A stretch of 64,000 nucleotides of DNA from Sphingomonas insulae. Its GTDB lineage: Bacteria > Pseudomonadota > Alphaproteobacteria > Sphingomonadales > Sphingomonadaceae. The translations under genes were made by a program, and so were the position numbers. Positions 6,385 through 14,771 of the stretch are shown in pieces (position 1 is the first letter of the stretch; each line of letters starts with the position of its first letter). Below the pieces are notes generated by a model, which worked only from the letters and a program-made list of their open reading frames with translations, was not told the origin of the DNA and searched no databases. The stretch lies in NCBI RefSeq assembly GCF_010450875.1, contig NZ_CP048422.1:3073001-3137000 (forward strand). Direction: 5' to 3'.

Positions 6385-9159
6385 ATGACCACGCGTATGC
6401 TGATCGACGCACGCCACCGGGAAGAGACCCGGGTCGCCGTCGTCAAGAATAACCGGATCGAAGAGTTCGATTTCGAGAGTGCCGAGCGCAAGCAGCTCAA
6501 GGGAAATATCTACCTCGCCAAGGTGACGCGCGTCGAGCCGTCGCTCCAGGCGGCGTTCGTAGACTACGGTGGCAATCGCCACGGCTTCCTGGCGTTCAGT
6601 GAAATCCACCCGGATTACTATCAGATCCCCAAGGAAGACCGCGATGCGCTGCTCCGCGAGGAAGCGGAGCATGCCGCCGAGGAAGCCGCGCTGCGCGCCG
6701 AACACGACAGCGACGACGACGATCATGCCGAACATGACGGCGACGACCACGACGATTACGACGACGCCGATCACGGCGACGACGATGCGGAGCATGACGA
6801 TGCCGGCAGCGACGCTGGTACCTCGGACGGCACGTCGAAGAAGCCGCGCACGGCGAATGACGATCAGGTGGAGGCGCTGCGCCAGCGCCGCATGAACCTG
6901 CGCCGCCGCTACAAGATTCAGGATGTCATCCGCCGCCGTCAGGTGCTGCTGGTGCAGGTCGTCAAGGAAGAGCGCGGCAACAAGGGTGCGGCGCTGACCA
7001 CCTACCTCAGCCTCGCCGGCCGTTACTGCGTGCTGATGCCCAACACGTCGCATGGCGGCGGGATCAGCCGCAAGATCAGCAACGCCGCCGATCGCAAGCG
7101 CCTGAAGTCGATCATGGCCGACATGCAGCTGCCGCCGTCGATGGGCTGCATCGTCCGCACTGCCGGGCTTCAGCGTACGAAGGTCGAGATCAAGCGCGAT
7201 TTCGATTACCTCGCCCGCCTGTGGGACGGGATCCGCGAAGCGACCCTTGGCTCCGCCGCGCCGGCGCTGATCTATGGCGACAGCGACCTCATCAAGCGCG
7301 CGATCCGCGACATCTACAACAAGGACATCGACGAGGTGATCGTCGAGGGCGAGGAAGGCTACCTCCACGCCAAGGAATTCATGAAGCTGCTGATGCCCAG
7401 CCACGGCCGGCGCATCAAGCAATATGCCGATGCGGTGCCGCTGTTCCAGCGCGCGCACGTCGAGGATCAGCTCGCCGCGATGTACCACCCCGTGGTGCAG
7501 CTGAAGTCGGGCGGCTACCTGGTCATCAACCCGACCGAAGCGCTGGTGTCGATCGACATCAACTCCGGCCGTTCGACCCGCGAACACAATATCGAACAGA
7601 CCGCCACCGCGACCAATCTGGAAGCGGCCAAGGAAATCGCCCGCCAGTTGCGCCTGCGCGACATGGCCGGTCTCGTCGTCATCGACTTCATCGACATGGA
7701 TAACAATTCCAATGTCCGGAAGGTCGAGAAGGCGATGAAGGAAGCGCTGAAGGACGATCGCGCCCGCATTCAGGTCGGTCGCATCTCGTCGTTCGGCCTG
7801 ATGGAGATGAGCCGCCAGCGCCTGCGCACCGGCGTGCTCGAAGCGTCCACCCGCGCCTGCCCGCATTGCGAGGGTACCGGCCTCGTCCGCACCGCGTCGT
7901 CGGCAGGATTGTCGGCGCTGCGCATGATCGAGGACGAAGCGGCTCGCGGTCGCGGCTCGCTCCTCACGCTGCGTGCCAGCCAGGAAGCGACGATCTACGT
8001 CCTCAACCGCAAGCGCGCGGACATCGCCGAGATCGAGGAACGCTACGGCGTCCAGGTCGAGATCATCCCCGATCGCGAGGAAGAGGGCGCACGCATGTCG
8101 GTGGAGGCCAGCGGTCCGCCGCCGGCTTATGCGCCGCGCATCGAAGCGCTGATCGAGGAGGATTACGACGATGTCCCCGAGGAGATCGAGGACGAGGAAG
8201 AGGACGAGATCGTCGAGGAGGCCGAGGAACAGCCGCAGCGCGAAGGTCGCGAAGGCGGTCGCCGTCCCGAAGGACGCGAAGAGCGTGGCGACGACGAGGG
8301 CGAAGGGCGTGGTCGTGGCCGTCGTCGCCGCCGTCGTGGTCGGCGCGGTCGCAAGGACGAAAACGGCGACGTCCAGGACGAGGCCGAGGGCGACACCGTC
8401 GAGGGCGACGGCACCGACGCGGACGCCGGTAGCGACGTCGACGCCCCCGAAGTCGGCGAAGGCGGGAGCACCGAGTTCGTCGGCGAGCAGCCGCAGGGTG
8501 AGGGCCGCCGCCGCCGTGGCCGTCGCGGTCGCCGTGGTGGCCGCCGTCAGCCGGAGGGCATGGAGGCCGAAGGCGCCAACGATCCGCAATTCCCGGCGGA
8601 AGATCAGGGTGCGGCAGACGATCAGGGCGACGATGCCGAACGCGAGCCGATCGCCGAGGCCGGCGATGCGGGCCCGGTGACCACTGGTCTCGATGCCCCT
8701 GCCCCCGCCACGACGCAGGAAGATGCGCCGGTCGAAGCGCCCAAGACCCGCCGTCGTCCCCGCGCCCGCGCTGCGGCTCCGGCCGTAGAAGCGTCGGCGG
8801 CGGTTTCGGCGCCGGTCGAGGAACAGGCGCCCGCCCCCGGAGCAGATGCGCCGGCAGCCAAGCCGAAGCGTACCCGCAAGAAGGCAGCCCCGGCTCCTGC
8901 CGCCGAGGAAGCGGTCGTGGACGTGCCGGTTGCCGATGCTCCGGTAGCCGAGGACAAGCCGAAACGCCGCCGGACCCGCAAACCTGCCGCGGCCGACACT
9001 GCTCCCGCAGAGGTAACGACGCCGGCCGAAGAGCCCGCTGCCGAGCCGCAAGCTTCGGGGATGGTGGCACAGGACGATAGCGCTTCGGCCGACGACGCGC
9101 AGCCAGGCGATGGCGACGCGCCTCGCCGGGGATGGTGGCAACGCACCTTCGGCGCCTGA
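6385..9159 (+). CDS. rne: Ribonuclease E
   Basis: A 924-aa single-strand endoribonuclease central to mRNA decay and rRNA/tRNA processing. The start MTTRMLIDARH is the conserved N-terminus; the open frame extends 46 codons upstream without support. An S1 domain (from about 35) is interrupted by a strongly acidic Asp/His/Glu insertion at roughly 92-150, as seen in alphaproteobacterial enzymes. The catalytic DNase I-like domain includes VSIDINSGRST, and the zinc link is CPHC (492-495). From about 590 the protein is a disordered scaffold with alternating acidic and RGRRRRRRGRRGR-type basic runs, then an Ala/Pro-rich tail ending GWWQRTFGA. These should bind RNA and degradosome partners. A strong terminator follows. 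Confidence 0.95.
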   Translation: MTTRMLIDARHREETRVAVVKNNRIEEFDFESAERKQLKGNIYLAKVTRVEPSLQAAFVDYGGNRHGFLAFSEIHPDYYQIPKEDRDALLREEAEHAAEEAALRAEHDSDDDDHAEHDGDDHDDYDDADHGDDDAEHDDAGSDAGTSDGTSKKPRTANDDQVEALRQRRMNLRRRYKIQDVIRRRQVLLVQVVKEERGNKGAALTTYLSLAGRYCVLMPNTSHGGGISRKISNAADRKRLKSIMADMQLPPSMGCIVRTAGLQRTKVEIKRDFDYLARLWDGIREATLGSAAPALIYGDSDLIKRAIRDIYNKDIDEVIVEGEEGYLHAKEFMKLLMPSHGRRIKQYADAVPLFQRAHVEDQLAAMYHPVVQLKSGGYLVINPTEALVSIDINSGRSTREHNIEQTATATNLEAAKEIARQLRLRDMAGLVVIDFIDMDNNSNVRKVEKAMKEALKDDRARIQVGRISSFGLMEMSRQRLRTGVLEASTRACPHCEGTGLVRTASSAGLSALRMIEDEAARGRGSLLTLRASQEATIYVLNRKRADIAEIEERYGVQVEIIPDREEEGARMSVEASGPPPAYAPRIEALIEEDYDDVPEEIEDEEEDEIVEEAEEQPQREGREGGRRPEGREERGDDEGEGRGRGRRRRRRGRRGRKDENGDVQDEAEGDTVEGDGTDADAGSDVDAPEVGEGGSTEFVGEQPQGEGRRRRGRRGRRGGRRQPEGMEAEGANDPQFPAEDQGAADDQGDDAEREPIAEAGDAGPVTTGLDAPAPATTQEDAPVEAPKTRRRPRARAAAPAVEASAAVSAPVEEQAPAPGADAPAAKPKRTRKKAAPAPAAEEAVVDVPVADAPVAEDKPKRRRTRKPAAADTAPAEVTTPAEEPAAEPQASGMVAQDDSASADDAQPGDGDAPRRGWWQRTFGA

Positions 9160-9170
9160 TGCATATGACG

Positions 9171-9205
9171 AACCCCTCCCGCTCATCTGAGCGGGAGGGG
9201 TTTTT
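9171..9205 (+). terminator. Intrinsic terminator of rne
   Basis: A perfect 14-bp stem (9171-9184 with 9189-9202), four-base ATCT loop, and a run of seven T starting inside the stem end at 9199-9205. It lies 11 bases after the rne stop codon. This is the clearest intrinsic terminator in the window. Confidence 0.95.
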
Positions 9206-9464
9206 ATTGAATGCCCAGTATTCAGTGTTTAGGTCTGACGTACGGCTTGGCGACGAAGCGCCGGGTCATCGCCCTACTTCGTATCGGCATATCTGCTGCC
9301 GGATCCCGGCCAGCATCTAAACGATCACAAAGTTCGACCTATCGGCGATCATCTTTAGGCCGCAGGGTTCGATCGGAACCGGCCACCCCTTCTGCCTCGC
9401 CGTCACCACCGCGGACATCGGGTCCGCATGCATCCGTGGAGGCGGATACATGCGGACGAAGGAC

Positions 9465-10454
9465 TTAGACCCGGACCAACATCTTGCCCGTGTTACCGCC
9501 CGTGAATAGGCCCAGGAACGCATCCGGCATCGCATCGATCCCGTCGAACACCGTCTCGTTGCGCTGCAATCTGCCATCCTTCAGCCAACCGCCCATGTCG
9601 CGGTAGAACTCCGCAGCCCGGTCCATATAGTCGCTGACGATGAAGCCCTGCACACGCATCCGCATGCCGATCAGACGCGCAAGGTAGCGTAGCTCGGTCG
9701 CCTTGCCGCTGTTGTAGACGTCGATCATTCCGCAGATCGCAAAGCGCGCACCCTGATTACCGTGCGCCAGCGCTGCGTCGAGATGCTCGCCCCCCACGTT
9801 GTCGAAATACACGTCGATTCCGTTACGCGCGACCTCGCCCAATGCCTTCACCACAGGGGTACCACCCTTGTAATCGATCACCGCATCGGCGCCCAGCGAT
9901 TCCACCCAGGCGCACTTTTCCGGGCCACCGGCCGATCCGATCACGCGGCAGCCCTTCGCCTTGGCGATCTGCACCACCGTCGACCCAACCGCACCAGCCG
10001 CAGCGGATACGAACACGGTATCACCTTCCTTGGCACCGGCGACTTCCAGCAGGCCGAAATAGGCGGTCATTCCCGGCATACCGAGCTGGCCCAGAAAGGC
10101 CTGCGGGTCGACGTCGATCTGCGGTAACGGCTGGACCTGGTCGGCAGGCAGAACCGCTTCGTCGCGCCAGCCGGCGAAATGCTGAACCGTATCTCCTTGC
10201 TTGAACTTGTCCGAACGGCTCTCGATCACCTCGCCGATCGCTCCGCCCTGCATCGGCGCGCCGAGCTCGAATGGCGGCGTATAGCTCTTCACGTCGTTCA
10301 TACGCCCGCGCATGTACGGGTCGACCGACAACCAGCTGTTGGCGATGCGAACCTCGCCGTCCTTCAGGTCGCGCGCGCCGAGATCGACCAGCGCGAAATT
10401 GTCCATCGTCGGCATGCCCTGCGGCCTGGATGTGAGGGTCCACGCACGTGCCAT
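9465..10454 (-). CDS. NADP-dependent oxidoreductase, CurA/YncB-like MDR family
   Basis: A 329-aa medium-chain dehydrogenase/reductase without zinc ligands, of the type that reduces the C=C bond of enones with NADPH (CurA, prostaglandin/leukotriene reductases). The N-terminal catalytic domain has DPYMRGRM, and the NADPH-binding domain contains the AAAGAVGS motif (about 150). The substrate is unknown; protection from reactive carbonyls is a family-level guess. The start chosen is the ATG of MARAW, eight bases after AGGAG; a GTG two codons upstream would be too close to the same Shine-Dalgarno. The 260-bp gap between this gene and the rne terminator shows nothing convincing. Confidence 0.85.
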   Translation of the reverse strand: MARAWTLTSRPQGMPTMDNFALVDLGARDLKDGEVRIANSWLSVDPYMRGRMNDVKSYTPPFELGAPMQGGAIGEVIESRSDKFKQGDTVQHFAGWRDEAVLPADQVQPLPQIDVDPQAFLGQLGMPGMTAYFGLLEVAGAKEGDTVFVSAAAGAVGSTVVQIAKAKGCRVIGSAGGPEKCAWVESLGADAVIDYKGGTPVVKALGEVARNGIDVYFDNVGGEHLDAALAHGNQGARFAICGMIDVYNSGKATELRYLARLIGMRMRVQGFIVSDYMDRAAEFYRDMGGWLKDGRLQRNETVFDGIDAMPDAFLGLFTGGNTGKMLVRV

Positions 10455-10512
10455 TGTCACTTCTCCTGCTGATGTGGTCGCAACTTGGCCATATCAGTTG
10501 CATGTCGCAACG

Positions 10513-10539
10513 AAAAAGGCCCGGGAGTGCTCCCGAGCC
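10513..10539 (-). terminator. Intrinsic terminator of the SWFGD protein gene
   Basis: On the - strand, a 10-bp stem (10530-10539 with 10518-10527; one U-G wobble) is followed directly by five U (10517-10513). The nominal loop is only CA, so the innermost pairs must open. It is 28 bases past the stop of the upstream - strand gene. Confidence 0.85.
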
Positions 10540-10566
10540 TTTCGTGATCCGGCGTTTCAGCCGAAT

Positions 10567-11715
10567 TCAATATGTTCCGGAGAAGCTCTTGTTGAGCGTC
10601 TTGTCTCCGGTGGTGGCGCTGCTCGCAGTCGATTGACTGCCGGTCGCAGATGCCGACGATTGGCTGTTTGCCTGTCCATAACGCGTGCGATCGCTGCTCT
10701 CGTCACCGAACATGGCCTGGTTGCGCTCCTCATCGCGCCATGCCTTCTTGGCGTCCGCCGCCGACTTGCTCAGCGTAACCTTGCTGTCGACGGTTTGCAG
10801 CCAGCTTGACGGAATCGAGTGATGGCGGCCGCCGGCGTCGGCATCGTTCTTGGTGAGCAGGATGCGATCGCCACGGACCTTGTCGACCGTTCCGACATGC
10901 TCGCCGTCGGATCCGACGACATCCATATGCTCTTCGACAGCATTCAGCGCGTCACGCTGGGTCTGGCGCGTCGAACGCCATGCACCGAATTCGTTGTGGA
11001 ACTTCGACCGGTTCTCGCGCCGGTATTCGTCGTAATCCCGATCCAGCGACTGGATCTGACCCCGACGCCAGCTGTGATAATCGTCGTCCCGATCGTTGTC
11101 GTAGCGATCGTCCATCCGCGAATCATATTCGCGGCGGCGTTCGGCGTCCTCATCCCCGAACCAGGAACGGACTTCATCACCCGCGCGCGCGAAGAAACCG
11201 CGATCGTCGTAATCGTAACCCTGCGGTTGCCGGCCATAGCCCTGCTGCCGCTGACGGCCATAATCCTGTTGCGAGCCCTGACTGCCGCCGCGATAATTGT
11301 CGTCGTCAGCGTGCGCGTAACGACCATGGTCTTCGAAACGACGGCTGCCCGAACCGTAGCTGCCGTGATATTCGCGCTCCTGTCCGCGGCCCGCATCGGC
11401 ACCGTAGCGACCGCGATCGGCGTAACCGCGGCTCTGGTCGTCCCGGTCGTAGCTGGCGCTGCGTCCACCATAATAGTCGCGCCCGCTGTCATTGCGCTGC
11501 TGGTCGCGCTGTCCATAGCGCTGGTTGCCGTAATCGCGGCCGCCATAAGCCTGCCGATCATGGTCGCCGCCTTGGCCGGCGGCCTGATAGTCGCGCGCGC
11601 TGGAATAGCTGTAGTCGCGACCGGAACCGTAGTCGCGGCCGTAATCCTGCGGATCGGTGCGCCCGTAATAGTCGCCCTGAGGGTTGGTACCGCGTGGATA
11701 GCGTTCGTAGCCCAT
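10567..11715 (-). CDS. SWFGD-motif, DUF2171-like protein with long low-complexity N-terminus
   Basis: A 382-aa hydrophilic protein. Residues 1 to about 175 are low complexity, made mostly of Tyr, Arg, Gly, Asp and Gln (GGRDYGNQRYG-like units). A conserved core follows: FARAGDEVRSWFGDEDAERRR (SWFGD at 184-188) and WRRGQIQSLDRDYDEYRREN. Residues about 250-316 resemble a DUF2171/PRC-barrel-like beta domain (DVVGSDGEHVGTVDKVRGDRILL). The C-terminus is Ser/Thr/Gln-rich. SWFGD proteins are common in sphingomonads and other alphaproteobacteria and are often stress related; the molecular function is not known. The start MGYERYPRG has AGGAG six bases upstream; an upstream ATG (MQETIM) is less likely. 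It is followed by its own terminator. Confidence 0.75.
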   Translation of the reverse strand: MGYERYPRGTNPQGDYYGRTDPQDYGRDYGSGRDYSYSSARDYQAAGQGGDHDRQAYGGRDYGNQRYGQRDQQRNDSGRDYYGGRSASYDRDDQSRGYADRGRYGADAGRGQEREYHGSYGSGSRRFEDHGRYAHADDDNYRGGSQGSQQDYGRQRQQGYGRQPQGYDYDDRGFFARAGDEVRSWFGDEDAERRREYDSRMDDRYDNDRDDDYHSWRRGQIQSLDRDYDEYRRENRSKFHNEFGAWRSTRQTQRDALNAVEEHMDVVGSDGEHVGTVDKVRGDRILLTKNDADAGGRHHSIPSSWLQTVDSKVTLSKSAADAKKAWRDEERNQAMFGDESSDRTRYGQANSQSSASATGSQSTASSATTGDKTLNKSFSGTY

Positions 11716-11786
11716 GATCGTCTCCTGCATGATCGTCCTGCGGGTGCGGGGCGTGTCGTTTCGCACGTCCCTGCTCCGTGGCTATC

Positions 11787-11811
11787 AAAGGACAAAACGC
11801 CGCTTCGTTCC
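11787..11811 (-). promoter_or_regulatory. Possible sigma-EcfG promoter of the SWFGD protein gene
   Basis: On the - strand, GGAAC (11811-11807) is followed after 16 bases by CTTT (11790-11787), one mismatch from the general stress response consensus GGAAC-N16/17-CGTT. It would give a leader of about 65 bases. The -35 is exact and the -10 imperfect, so this is tentative. Confidence 0.35.
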
Positions 11812-11958
11812 GATTGTTGGGCGATCGCAACGACATTGCGTGCCGGAAGGCGGACGGTTCGTCGCAGAGATTTTGTCGCGGTGCCGATCGCACCCTGTTG
11901 CATCCGTATCACGAGGCCGCTAATGGCGGCCCTCTCGGGCACAGCCCGGTCGGGGTGC

Positions 11959-12034
11959 GGGGCTGTAGCTCAGATGGGAGAGCGCTGCAATCGCACTGCA
12001 GAGGTCAGGGGTTCGATTCCCCTCAGCTCCACCA
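11959..12034 (+). tRNA. tRNA-Ala (anticodon CGC)
   Basis: 76 bases including an encoded CCA. The acceptor stem GGGGCTG pairs with CAGCTCC and contains the G3-U70 pair that identifies alanine tRNAs. The D arm has AGCTCAGATGGGAGAGC, and the anticodon stem CTGCA/TGCAG holds the loop ATCGCAC with CGC at 34-36, reading GCG codons. The T arm has GGTTCGATTCC. GCG is a frequent codon in this GC-rich genome. Confidence 0.95.
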
Positions 12035-12095
12035 CCACCCCGCTTCCCGTCATCATTAGCGCGACCAACACGGCGGCAGCGCGTTACAGCGGATC

Positions 12096-12842
12096 ATGCT
12101 TCATGAACCGATCCCTGCCGCAACCCTCGTCCTGATTCGCGATCGCGCCGACGGACCGCCCGAATTGTTGATGGTCGAACGTGCGAAGGCCATGGCCTTC
12201 GCCGGTGGCGCGATGGTGTTTCCGGGCGGGCGGATCGACCCTGGTGACCACGCGCTGGCCGAGCAGGTCGACGCCGGTGATGACGTGGCCGCCAAGGTCG
12301 CGGCGATCCGCGAAACGATCGAGGAAGCCGGTGTTGCGGTCGGCCTGTTTCCCGAGCCATCGGCGGATCGCCTCGCCGTCATCCGCGACCACTTGCACGA
12401 TGGCAGGCCGTTTGGCGCAATTCTGGCGGATGAGGGGATTACGCTCGCGCTCGACCAGCTCGTGCCGTTCGCGCGCTGGTTGCCCGATCACCCGAACATG
12501 CGCATCTTCGATACGCTGTTCTTCCTCGCGCGCGCGCCGGTACAGGCCCATGCCACCGTCGACGCGACCGAGAACGTTCGGCTGACGTGGACGACCGCTG
12601 CCGACCTGCTCGTCGATGCGGACGCGGGTCTGGCGACGATCATCTATCCCACGCGCCGCAACCTCGAACGACTGGCGCTGTTCGCGAGTTATGACGAGGC
12701 GGTCGCGCAAGCCTGTGGCCATCCCGTGCGCGTCATCACGCCTTTTACCGAGGATCGCGACGGGGTGCCGTATCTCTGCATCCCGGACGATCTGGGTTAT
12801 CCGGTGACCGCAGAGCCGATGAGCGCAGCGATGCGCGGGTGA
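12096..12842 (+). CDS. NUDIX hydrolase
   Basis: A 248-aa NUDIX-superfamily pyrophosphohydrolase. The N-terminus has PAATLVLIRDR followed by VFPGGRID. The Nudix box is split by an insertion: GG at about 43-44, then REtiEEAGV at about 70-78, a layout typical of the NUDT7/NUDT19-like CoA or nucleoside-diphosphate-linked hydrolases. The substrate cannot be read from the sequence. The extensin-like gene starts 13 bases later on the same strand, so the two probably share a transcript. Confidence 0.85.
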   Translation: MLHEPIPAATLVLIRDRADGPPELLMVERAKAMAFAGGAMVFPGGRIDPGDHALAEQVDAGDDVAAKVAAIRETIEEAGVAVGLFPEPSADRLAVIRDHLHDGRPFGAILADEGITLALDQLVPFARWLPDHPNMRIFDTLFFLARAPVQAHATVDATENVRLTWTTAADLLVDADAGLATIIYPTRRNLERLALFASYDEAVAQACGHPVRVITPFTEDRDGVPYLCIPDDLGYPVTAEPMSAAMRG

Positions 12843-12855
12843 TCGGGGCGGTGCC

Positions 12856-13587
12856 GTGAAGATGCTGCGTCGCATGATCGGCTGGATCACCGCCGTGCTG
12901 GCGACTGGCGCGGCGGCATTTCTGCTGTGGGCGTTGGCAAAGGACAGACCGCAGGACCTGCCATGGACGCCGTTGGATCTCGGCGAGCCGATCGGCCTGT
13001 TCACCGGCCGCAAGCTTGGCGCACTAACCGCGAATTTTCCGCAATGTCGGGCGCTGCTCACCTCGGCGGGCGTAAACTACCTCATATTGCCCCCCCGCGA
13101 TGACGGAGAACGTTGCGGCTATGCCGATGGCGTGCGGTTCGTCCAGGGCGGGGCCCGGCGGATCGACTTTCGACCGGCAAACCTTGGCGTCGCCTGCCCC
13201 GTCGCGGCGGCGCTCGCATCCTGGGAATGGAACGTGGCGCAACCGGCCGCGCAGAAGCATTTTGGCAGCAGGGTGACGAGCATCGACCATTTCGGTAGCT
13301 ATGCCTGCCGAAGGATTTACGGACGGGATGCTGGAACCTGGAGCGAGCATTCCACCGCCGACGCAATCGACATCGCTGGTTTCCGTCTGGCGGACGGAAC
13401 GCGCATTACAGTGATGGGCGATTGGAACGGGCAGGGCGCCAAGGCGGCGTTCTTGCGCGACGTGCGCGATGGCGCCTGCAAGCTGTTCGCAACGACACTA
13501 TCGCCGGATTACAACGCCGCTCATCGCGATCACTTGCACTTGGATCAGGCGAACCGAGGTAGCGCGGGCTGGCGCGCATGCCGGTAA
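12856..13587 (+). CDS. Extensin-like family protein
   Basis: A 243-aa protein with an N-terminal membrane anchor or uncleaved signal (residues about 7-27) and an extensin-like C-terminal domain (PF06904 type). Visible elements: CPVAAALASWEWNVAQPAAQKHFG, then HFGSYACRRIYGR, STADAIDIAGFRL, and the C-terminal HRDHLHLDQ. H, D and H-x-H residues in these places are the zinc set of the LAS/M15-like fold, so peptidoglycan peptidase activity is plausible but unproven. The start is either the GTG at 12856 or the ATG two codons later. It is probably cotranscribed with the NUDIX gene. Confidence 0.8.
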   Translation: MKMLRRMIGWITAVLATGAAAFLLWALAKDRPQDLPWTPLDLGEPIGLFTGRKLGALTANFPQCRALLTSAGVNYLILPPRDDGERCGYADGVRFVQGGARRIDFRPANLGVACPVAAALASWEWNVAQPAAQKHFGSRVTSIDHFGSYACRRIYGRDAGTWSEHSTADAIDIAGFRLADGTRITVMGDWNGQGAKAAFLRDVRDGACKLFATTLSPDYNAAHRDHLHLDQANRGSAGWRACR

Positions 13588-13612
13588 TTTCGCGCAGCTG
13601 TGCTTTGAAGGG

Positions 13613-14170
13613 TCAATGCGGCAGAGCCGCGGACCCGTTGTCCACCTTTTCTACCCAATGAGGGAAAAACGCCGGACGCCGATTTGACCAGCCCGATGCG
13701 GTCGCCGCAGCTTCGCTGATGGATTGGAGGAGCTGGCGACGTAGTTCTGGATGCAGGTGGGGCAATGCCGCAGCGGCGCAAAAAGCGCTCGGCAACCACG
13801 GCCGGGCTTCCGCGCCGATCAGACGTTCGTACAGGAAGCGAAAGGCGGAAAAGCTGGTCAGGCGCCCCTGCCCCAGGTCGAACCCGACCAACGTCACCAA
13901 CGGCGCAAGGAACGGTTCGACCGCAGCAAGGTCGGCATCGTCCGGGACGAGCAGCCGCAGGTCCGGCAAGGCACGATAGAGCCGCGCCTGCGCGCGGATA
14001 CTCGCCGCTTCGACGACATCGCGGGACCAGCGCATCATCGCATCGTCGCGGTCCAGACCGATGTCCAGGCTGCGCCGGATATAGCGCTGCGTCGCGGCCG
14101 GAAAGCTCGCGAATTCCTTCATCTCGGCGAGCGTCATCGCGCCTTCTGCCGGTTTCATCCTGGAACCCAT
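13613..14170 (-). CDS. Conserved hypothetical protein
   Basis: A 185-aa, mostly helical soluble protein that I do not recognise. It begins MGSRMKPAEGAMTLAEMKEFASFP; the chosen ATG has GGGGTGA five bases upstream, while the open frame runs 15 codons further. Features are ALPDLRLLVPDDADL, a hydrophobic FLAPLVTLVGFDLGQG segment, and Trp/Pro-rich C-terminal stretches. No signal peptide or metal motif is visible. It converges on the extensin-like gene with only 25 bases between stops. Codon use looks genuine. Confidence 0.6.
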   Translation of the reverse strand: MGSRMKPAEGAMTLAEMKEFASFPAATQRYIRRSLDIGLDRDDAMMRWSRDVVEAASIRAQARLYRALPDLRLLVPDDADLAAVEPFLAPLVTLVGFDLGQGRLTSFSAFRFLYERLIGAEARPWLPSAFCAAAALPHLHPELRRQLLQSISEAAATASGWSNRRPAFFPHWVEKVDNGSAALPH

Positions 14171-14374
14171 GTCCGTCACCCCGCCCGCCAGTGAACACTG
14201 TCGGGACCATGGCACAAGATGGTTAACAGCCGCCTTAACGCCATCGCCCGATAGTCATCAAAGCATCATGAAAGCTGCTGCACCGCAACAACCAATACGA
14301 GGGACCGCACTCATTTGGTCGCAAACACCAGCGCCTGCGGCTTTGCCGCAACATTCATCTTCGTAGCATATGAC

Positions 14375-14402
14375 AACGGCGGCCCCGTCAGGGACCGCCG
14401 TT
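14375..14402 (-). terminator. Hairpin downstream of the 91-aa stress protein gene
   Basis: An 8-bp stem (14375-14382 with 14395-14402) that can extend by three GC pairs around a one-base bulge. It lies 18 bases past the stop of the - strand gene. There is no proper T run, so it may be a weak or Rho-assisted terminator. Confidence 0.45.
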
Positions 14403-14420
14403 CATGCCGTTCAACCGGAC

Positions 14421-14696
14421 CTATTGCTGCCGATTTCGCTCGGCCTCCTCGTCATATCCGGATGACGGCGCCGGGCCATGATTATGCACCGGCTGGGTGG
14501 ACGACGGCGGATCGCTTGCGTCCATCGATTCGTCCAACCCTGCATCCAGCCGCGCATCGGAGCTTTCCGGGTTCTTTTCCAAACGCTTGTTGATCGACTT
14601 GTCCTGGCCGGCATCCTGGCGCGGGTTACGCTCCTGGTTGCTGGCGTTCGGCGCGACCGACAGGCTGTCCAGTGCCTTCTCGTCGATACTGGTCAT
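14421..14696 (-). CDS. Small hydrophilic acidic protein, probable general-stress gene
   Basis: A 91-aa protein, almost wholly polar: rich in Asp, Glu, Ser, Asn, Gln and Pro, with no hydrophobic core and no Cys or Trp, so likely intrinsically disordered. Repeated wording such as DARLDAGLDESMDAS is seen. I know no named family. It is judged real because a strong Shine-Dalgarno AGGAGGG lies seven bases before the ATG and a near-perfect sigma-EcfG promoter sits just upstream. A hydrophilin-like protective role is a guess. Confidence 0.7.
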   Translation of the reverse strand: MTSIDEKALDSLSVAPNASNQERNPRQDAGQDKSINKRLEKNPESSDARLDAGLDESMDASDPPSSTQPVHNHGPAPSSGYDEEAERNRQQ

Positions 14697-14726
14697 GGTG
14701 ACACCCTCCTATGGTTACAGGGACAG

Positions 14727-14752
14727 AACGATTGCTGGATCGTTTCCGTTCC
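14727..14752 (-). promoter_or_regulatory. Sigma-EcfG (general stress response) promoter
   Basis: On the - strand: GGAAC (14752-14748), 17 bases, CGTT (14730-14727). Both boxes match the alphaproteobacterial EcfG consensus exactly. The predicted start lies about 25 bases before the ATG of the 91-aa protein, with the Shine-Dalgarno between. The gene should therefore be part of the PhyR-NepR-EcfG stress regulon. Confidence 0.75.
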
Positions 14753-14771
14753 TGTGGCCACGCCATCACCA

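Noticed and set aside
6145..9186. 1013-codon open frame antisense to rne
   Set aside because: It mirrors rne codons in a GC-rich gene with periodic Arg/Glu/Ala codons; it has low-complexity Arg/Gly/Ala/Leu composition, no family resemblance and no ribosome site. It is a shadow frame.
9317..9464. Short - strand frame downstream of the CurA-like gene
   Set aside because: No start or ribosome site of its own, no family resemblance; the 260-base gap is treated as non-coding.
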